Part shown: piece after piece, positions 60,536-64,000 of the stretch | Layout of the letters: each line of letters starts with the position of its first letter | How positions within the stretch are numbered: the first letter of the stretch is position 1 | Assembly: GCA_910587065.1 (NCBI GenBank) | Contig: CAJUMA010000006.1 | Coordinates: forward strand, 46,589-110,588 | Direction: 5' to 3' | From: an uncultured Bacilli bacterium | Lineage (GTDB): Bacteria > Bacillota_I > Bacilli_A > RF39 > UBA660 | Length of the DNA stretch: 64,000 nucleotides | Position numbers and translations under genes: made by a program | Notes under the pieces: generated by a model | The model's database searches: none | What the model was told of the DNA's origin: nothing | What the model saw: only the letters and a program-made list of their open reading frames with translations

Positions 60536-62302
60536 ATGTTTGGAAAAATTATAAAATTATCAGGAAATAAAATAATTGTTGAAAATGCATCAGGATTGGC
60601 TGATACAAACTATATTGGTTATCATGTCGTATTTGCTGAAACTGATCACAAAATAGTTGGAGAAATTGTCGCAATTGACTCAAAGATAATTGAAATTCAA
60701 TTAATTGGTGAAATAAGTGCTGATGGTATATTTTCAAATGGTGTACTAAAAAAACCAGGAGTTAAAACAATTGCCAGAATTATTTATAAATCAGAACTAG
60801 AAGCGATATTAGGTAATCAAAATTACCTAGATAGAAAAAATCTTTTATTTGGATCATCACCTACTTACAAAGATTATGTTGTTACAAGTGATATTACAGG
60901 CTTCTTTGCCAATCACTTTGCAATATTAGGTAACTCAGGTTCTGGTAAATCTTGTGGTGTAGCAAGAATCTTACAAAACATTTTTTACACTTCTACAAAT
61001 GATATACCAGCTTCTGCTCATATCTGTTTATTTGATGTTTATGGAGAATATTATCAAACATTTGAGGAGATGGACAAATTTCCAAAATTACATTTTAAAA
61101 GATATACAACCCAGTTAGAATTTGGTAATGCCGAATTATTAACCATTCCTGCTTATCTCCTAGGCGTAGATGATTTAGCAATTCTTTTAGGAGCAACAGA
61201 CCCAGGACAAATACCCGTATTACAAAAAACTATTGATTTAGTTAAAATATTCGCATCTCAGGATCCTAAAGCTGAAAATTATAAAAATAATATAATTGCT
61301 AATTGCATTTTAGAAATACTTTCAAGCGGTAAAACATCAAATATAATAAGAGATCAAATTATATCTGTTTTAACATCATATAATACCCCTTCTTTAAATT
61401 TAGAAACACTAATTCATCAACCTGGGTACGATAGAACAGTCAGACAGTGTTTAAATATTGATGATCAAGGAAAATTAAATTCAATTAATATGGTAGTTAG
61501 TTTCTTCCAAGCTTTTGCAAAAATGAAGATAGAACAAATTAAATTAGATGCCGAAACTCCTTATACAATGAATGACTTATACTATGCCCTAGAATTTGCT
61601 CTTATTAATGAAGGGTCACTAATTAGTGAAACAGTATTTGATAGAAATAATATATTAAAATCACGTTTAGCATCCATTATTAATTCAGAAAAAATCAACT
61701 ATTTTGGTTTTAAACAATATATATCTAAAAATGACTTTATTGAAGAATTCTTCTCAACTGGACCAAATGGTGAACCTGTTCAATTAGTTGATGTTAACTT
61801 ATCCTTTATTGAAGATAAATTTGCTAAATGTTTAGTTAAAATATTTACAAAGCTATTCTTTGATTATACTACAAGTTTAGAAAAACGTGGTTCTTTCCCA
61901 ATACATGTATTGCTTGAAGAAGCCCATAGATATGTTCAAAACGATACAGATACCCACGTAATTGGCTATAATGTCTTTGACAGAATTACTAAAGAAGGAC
62001 GTAAATACGGTATGATTTTAGGATTTATTACTCAAAGGCCAAATGAACTATCTAAAACAGCCTTATCTCAATGTTCAAACTTTGTTGTGTTTAGATTATT
62101 CTATCCAGATGATTTAGAAATAGTTAAAGGTATATCTTCAAATGTTACAGATGATACTATTGAAAAAATAAAAACTCTACATCCAGGTATGGGATTAGTA
62201 TTTGGTACGGCTTTTAAAATACCCCTTTTAGTAAAATTCTCATTACCTAATCCATTACCAATATCAACAAGTTTAAAAATAGAAGATATTTGGTATCAAT
62301 AG
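60536..62302 (+). CDS. HerA/DUF87-type ATPase
   Basis: About 588 residues. A HAS-barrel-like N-terminus (residues 1-85), then Walker A GNSGSGKS near 142-149, FDVYGEYYQTF, Walker B VLLEEAHRY and FITQRPNELSKTAL near the C-terminus, all as in HerA/FtsK-like hexameric translocases. NurA-type nuclease and SIR2/DUF4297 defence partners are absent nearby. Start taken at the ATG following AGAGTGATG. Likely a DNA pumping ATPase in repair or defence. Confidence 0.85.
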   Translation: MFGKIIKLSGNKIIVENASGLADTNYIGYHVVFAETDHKIVGEIVAIDSKIIEIQLIGEISADGIFSNGVLKKPGVKTIARIIYKSELEAILGNQNYLDRKNLLFGSSPTYKDYVVTSDITGFFANHFAILGNSGSGKSCGVARILQNIFYTSTNDIPASAHICLFDVYGEYYQTFEEMDKFPKLHFKRYTTQLEFGNAELLTIPAYLLGVDDLAILLGATDPGQIPVLQKTIDLVKIFASQDPKAENYKNNIIANCILEILSSGKTSNIIRDQIISVLTSYNTPSLNLETLIHQPGYDRTVRQCLNIDDQGKLNSINMVVSFFQAFAKMKIEQIKLDAETPYTMNDLYYALEFALINEGSLISETVFDRNNILKSRLASIINSEKINYFGFKQYISKNDFIEEFFSTGPNGEPVQLVDVNLSFIEDKFAKCLVKIFTKLFFDYTTSLEKRGSFPIHVLLEEAHRYVQNDTDTHVIGYNVFDRITKEGRKYGMILGFITQRPNELSKTALSQCSNFVVFRLFYPDDLEIVKGISSNVTDDTIEKIKTLHPGMGLVFGTAFKIPLLVKFSLPNPLPISTSLKIEDIWYQ

Positions 62303-62311
62303 GAGTTATAC

Positions 62312-62740
62312 ATGAAAAGATTATTTAAAGAACACAGTCCTTATCTGTTAATATTATGTTTAGCTGAAATAATAATATCTATAGTATCAATTGAAGCATT
62401 TGTTTACTCAGATTCACTAACTTACAGTGATTCTCTTATATATAATGCCATAGGTATTGAAACTCTTTTAGAAAGTCTTTATTCATCAACTTGGTGGGCT
62501 TTAATACTTTTTACTTTAGGATTCATTACAATATGTTCAATAACTTCTATAGTGTTTAAAAAACTAGAGTATCTATTCATGGGAATACTTGGTTGGGGAT
62601 TAATGCTTATACTTGCTATTAATATAGGAAACCCTATAAAAGATATATTGTTTGTTATTGCTTTATTTGTCCCTATCTTAGGTATAAACATAATTGCTTA
62701 CAGAACAGAAAAAGTAAAATTAACTCATAAGAAAAAATAA
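62312..62740 (+). CDS. Small polytopic membrane protein
   Basis: 142 residues, four membrane helices, no recognised motif. AGGAG ribosome site 7 nt upstream and only 9 bp after the HerA-like stop, so co-transcribed with it. Confidence 0.65.
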   Translation: MKRLFKEHSPYLLILCLAEIIISIVSIEAFVYSDSLTYSDSLIYNAIGIETLLESLYSSTWWALILFTLGFITICSITSIVFKKLEYLFMGILGWGLMLILAINIGNPIKDILFVIALFVPILGINIIAYRTEKVKLTHKKK

Positions 62741-62750
62741 TAATACAAAA

Positions 62751-62778
62751 AACCTGATTCAATTCAAAGAATCAGGTT
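62751..62778. terminator. Bidirectional terminator
   Basis: AACCTGATTC and GAATCAGGTT, a perfect 10-bp stem with an 8-nt loop, between convergent genes. Confidence 0.85.
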
Positions 62779-62781
62779 TAA

Positions 62782-64000
62782 TCATTTATACACAAGTGTA
62801 CCTGATAGAAATAACTTATCTGCTCGCGTAAAAAGATGAGTTCCCTTATCACTGTTAGCATAATAGTTTTTAGATATACTAAAATATAGTTTATTTCCTG
62901 ATTGTGTACATTTTAACTTATATCCATTGTCTGACCCATAAGCATCATCACTATCAAGCCAAGGAGATTTCAAACTTGCCACTAAAGTATGAAAATACCA
63001 ATATTGTGAGTTAGCCGTACCACTTGCATATCCTCTACTAAAACGGAAATTATGATCATCTAGATTCTCACGTCCTGAACTATAATTACCTCTCATTTCA
63101 AGCTCACAAGCTACTACTTCACTTGGTGTAAAACCTAAATCTATTGAATAATTATACGTCGTATCTTTATTTCTATTTAAGGAAACCCAAGAACCATACT
63201 TTAAAGTTACTCCACTTGGAATAGTTACTGGCTTATCTGTAAATTTATATACTTTAGCATCTCCGCCACTTGCAGTTCCAGTTATCTTACTTCCATTTAC
63301 ATAGGCGGTTTTACCTGATTTTATATCAGCAGCAGTGGCGGTTGCATCACTTGTATATGTACCTGATATTCCAAATATACTCTTTCCTTTAGCTATATTC
63401 CCAGCTACTAAGTTAGGATCTCCTTTTATTGTTTGTGTTCCTGATAAGTAGTTACCTGATGCTATTGTTTGGTTACTTGTTCCAGGGGTGTATGTTGCTG
63501 CCCCTTTACTTGGTATACTTCCTGTTATTCCTAGTATTGTATTTCCTGTTATTAACTTATCGGCTGTTAGTCCTATTATTTTTGCTAATGATTCATATGT
63601 TATGTATCTTTCGGATACTCCTGTCATTCCTCCATAATTTGCTGATGGATAGTAGCCTGTTTCTACTCCAAAATATACTCTATTGCTGTATAACCATGCT
63701 TTATCTTGGGCTACATTTCCACTATCAGATCTACTAGGCATAGATCCAGTTATTTTACTTCCATTTACATAGGCGATCTTTCCACTTAAGATATTTCCAG
63801 CTACGGCATTCGCATCACTTGTGTATGTACCTGATATTCCAAAGATACTTTTTCCTTTTGCTATATTGGCAGCAACTAAGTTTGCATCTCCTTTTATTGT
63901 TTGTGCACCACTTAAGTATTGTCCTGATGCTATTGTTTGGTTACTTGTTCCAGGGGTATAGGTTGCTGCCCCTTTACTTGGTATACTTCCTGTTATTGTA
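62782..64000 (-). CDS. Repeat-rich tail-fibre-like or surface protein, 5' end off window
   Basis: The frame is open from the right edge to a TGA at 62782 (at least 406 codons); the ATG at 63741 is internal. It has repeating units: TYTPGTSNQTIASG, LSGTQTIKGDPNLVAGNIAK, GKSIFGISGTYTSDA, AYVNGSKITG, of a type common in gut phage tail fibres and in large secreted proteins. The last 170 residues form a unique beta-rich end (GYASGTANSQYWYFHTL, LFLSGTLVYK). The DNA repeat period is 468 bp. Whether it belongs to a second prophage or to the host cannot be decided from this end. Confidence 0.7.
   Translation of the reverse strand, partial: TITGSIPSKGAATYTPGTSNQTIASGQYLSGAQTIKGDANLVAANIAKGKSIFGISGTYTSDANAVAGNILSGKIAYVNGSKITGSMPSRSDSGNVAQDKAWLYSNRVYFGVETGYYPSANYGGMTGVSERYITYESLAKIIGLTADKLITGNTILGITGSIPSKGAATYTPGTSNQTIASGNYLSGTQTIKGDPNLVAGNIAKGKSIFGISGTYTSDATATAADIKSGKTAYVNGSKITGTASGGDAKVYKFTDKPVTIPSGVTLKYGSWVSLNRNKDTTYNYSIDLGFTPSEVVACELEMRGNYSSGRENLDDHNFRFSRGYASGTANSQYWYFHTLVASLKSPWLDSDDAYGSDNGYKLKCTQSGNKLYFSISKNYYANSDKGTHLFTRADKLFLSGTLVYK
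63345..64000 (-). repeat. 468-bp direct repeat
   Basis: The stretch beginning CATCACTTGT at 63345 recurs at 63813 with near identity over about 180 bp, running off the window edge. Encodes the TYTSDA...GNIAKGKSIFG unit of the repeat protein. Confidence 0.75.

Noticed and set aside
62782..64000. Second DGR target
   Set aside because: The C-terminus lacks the GARLL-type lectin end and has no match to the template cassettes.

Overview
The window is low-GC bacterial chromosome carrying one complete-looking integrated siphovirus prophage. TGG is used for Trp and TGA as a stop (the integrase gene ends in TGA), so the standard bacterial code applies. Low GC, AGGAGG or GGTGAT ribosome sites, a LtaS-like enzyme, a sortase-type surface protein and cotJ spore-coat genes point to an anaerobic gut-type Bacillota (Bacilli/Clostridia grade). 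The exact lineage cannot be fixed from sequence alone.

Layout. (1) 1-12.2 kb is host chromosome: a partial uracil-DNA-glycosylase-like gene, a cluster of unrecognised genes (0.35-5.9 kb) with one RpoA-CTD-like helix-hairpin-helix protein, a GT2 glycosyltransferase with a large membrane protein, a DUF3419/BtaA-like protein and a UPF0316 membrane protein. (2) 12.25-12.83 kb holds a fused cotJA-cotJB gene and the 5' part of cotJC. (3) 12.83-43.45 kb is a prophage of about 30.6 kb inserted inside cotJC. (4) 43.45-43.8 kb is the 3' part of cotJC. (5) 44-64 kb is host chromosome again: a 1.7k-residue surface protein, GtrA, an NPKTG-anchored protein, a LysM/amidase-like protein, a P-type ATPase, enolase, a PrsA-like foldase, a LtaS-like enzyme, a HerA-type ATPase and the 3' part of a long repeat protein.

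Prophage organisation. Lysogeny genes (CI-like repressor, small genes, large serine integrase) lie on the + strand at the right end. All lytic genes run leftward on the - strand: Cro-like regulator, replication organiser, SpoVG homologue, homing endonuclease, tyrosine recombinase, PAPS-reductase-like protein, many small proteins, ArpU-like regulator, HNH, TerS/TerL, portal, protease, capsid, connectors, tail tube, frameshifted tail chaperone, tape measure, Dit, Gp37-like hub, baseplate protein, variable receptor-binding protein, reverse transcriptase, tail-fibre chaperone, XhlA-like protein, holin and lysin. The immunity switch is readable: divergent promoters with two ATGC-N6-GCA operators, one lying between the -35 and -10 of the early promoter. 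A consensus promoter (TTGACA-17-TATAAT) precedes the late operon.

Most interesting points. (a) A diversity-generating retroelement (DGR) with an RT carrying the DGR-type SQ motif, a C-type-lectin-like target at the tail tip, and three tandem template-like cassettes of identical core length instead of one. One cassette explains the 3' half of the variable repeat by adenine-only changes. (b) The serine integrase carries two LysM-like repeats inside its recombinase domain and an HTH-like segment inside its zinc ribbon. (c) The prophage splits cotJC exactly within the metal-binding E-x-x-H motif and also encodes SpoVG, so a developmentally regulated excision like skin/sigK is a testable possibility. 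(d) Smaller signals include a terminator/anti-terminator pair between the tail tube and chaperone genes, a promoter-plus-terminator small RNA candidate opposite the early operon, and shared QLxIF sliding-clamp motifs in two phage proteins.
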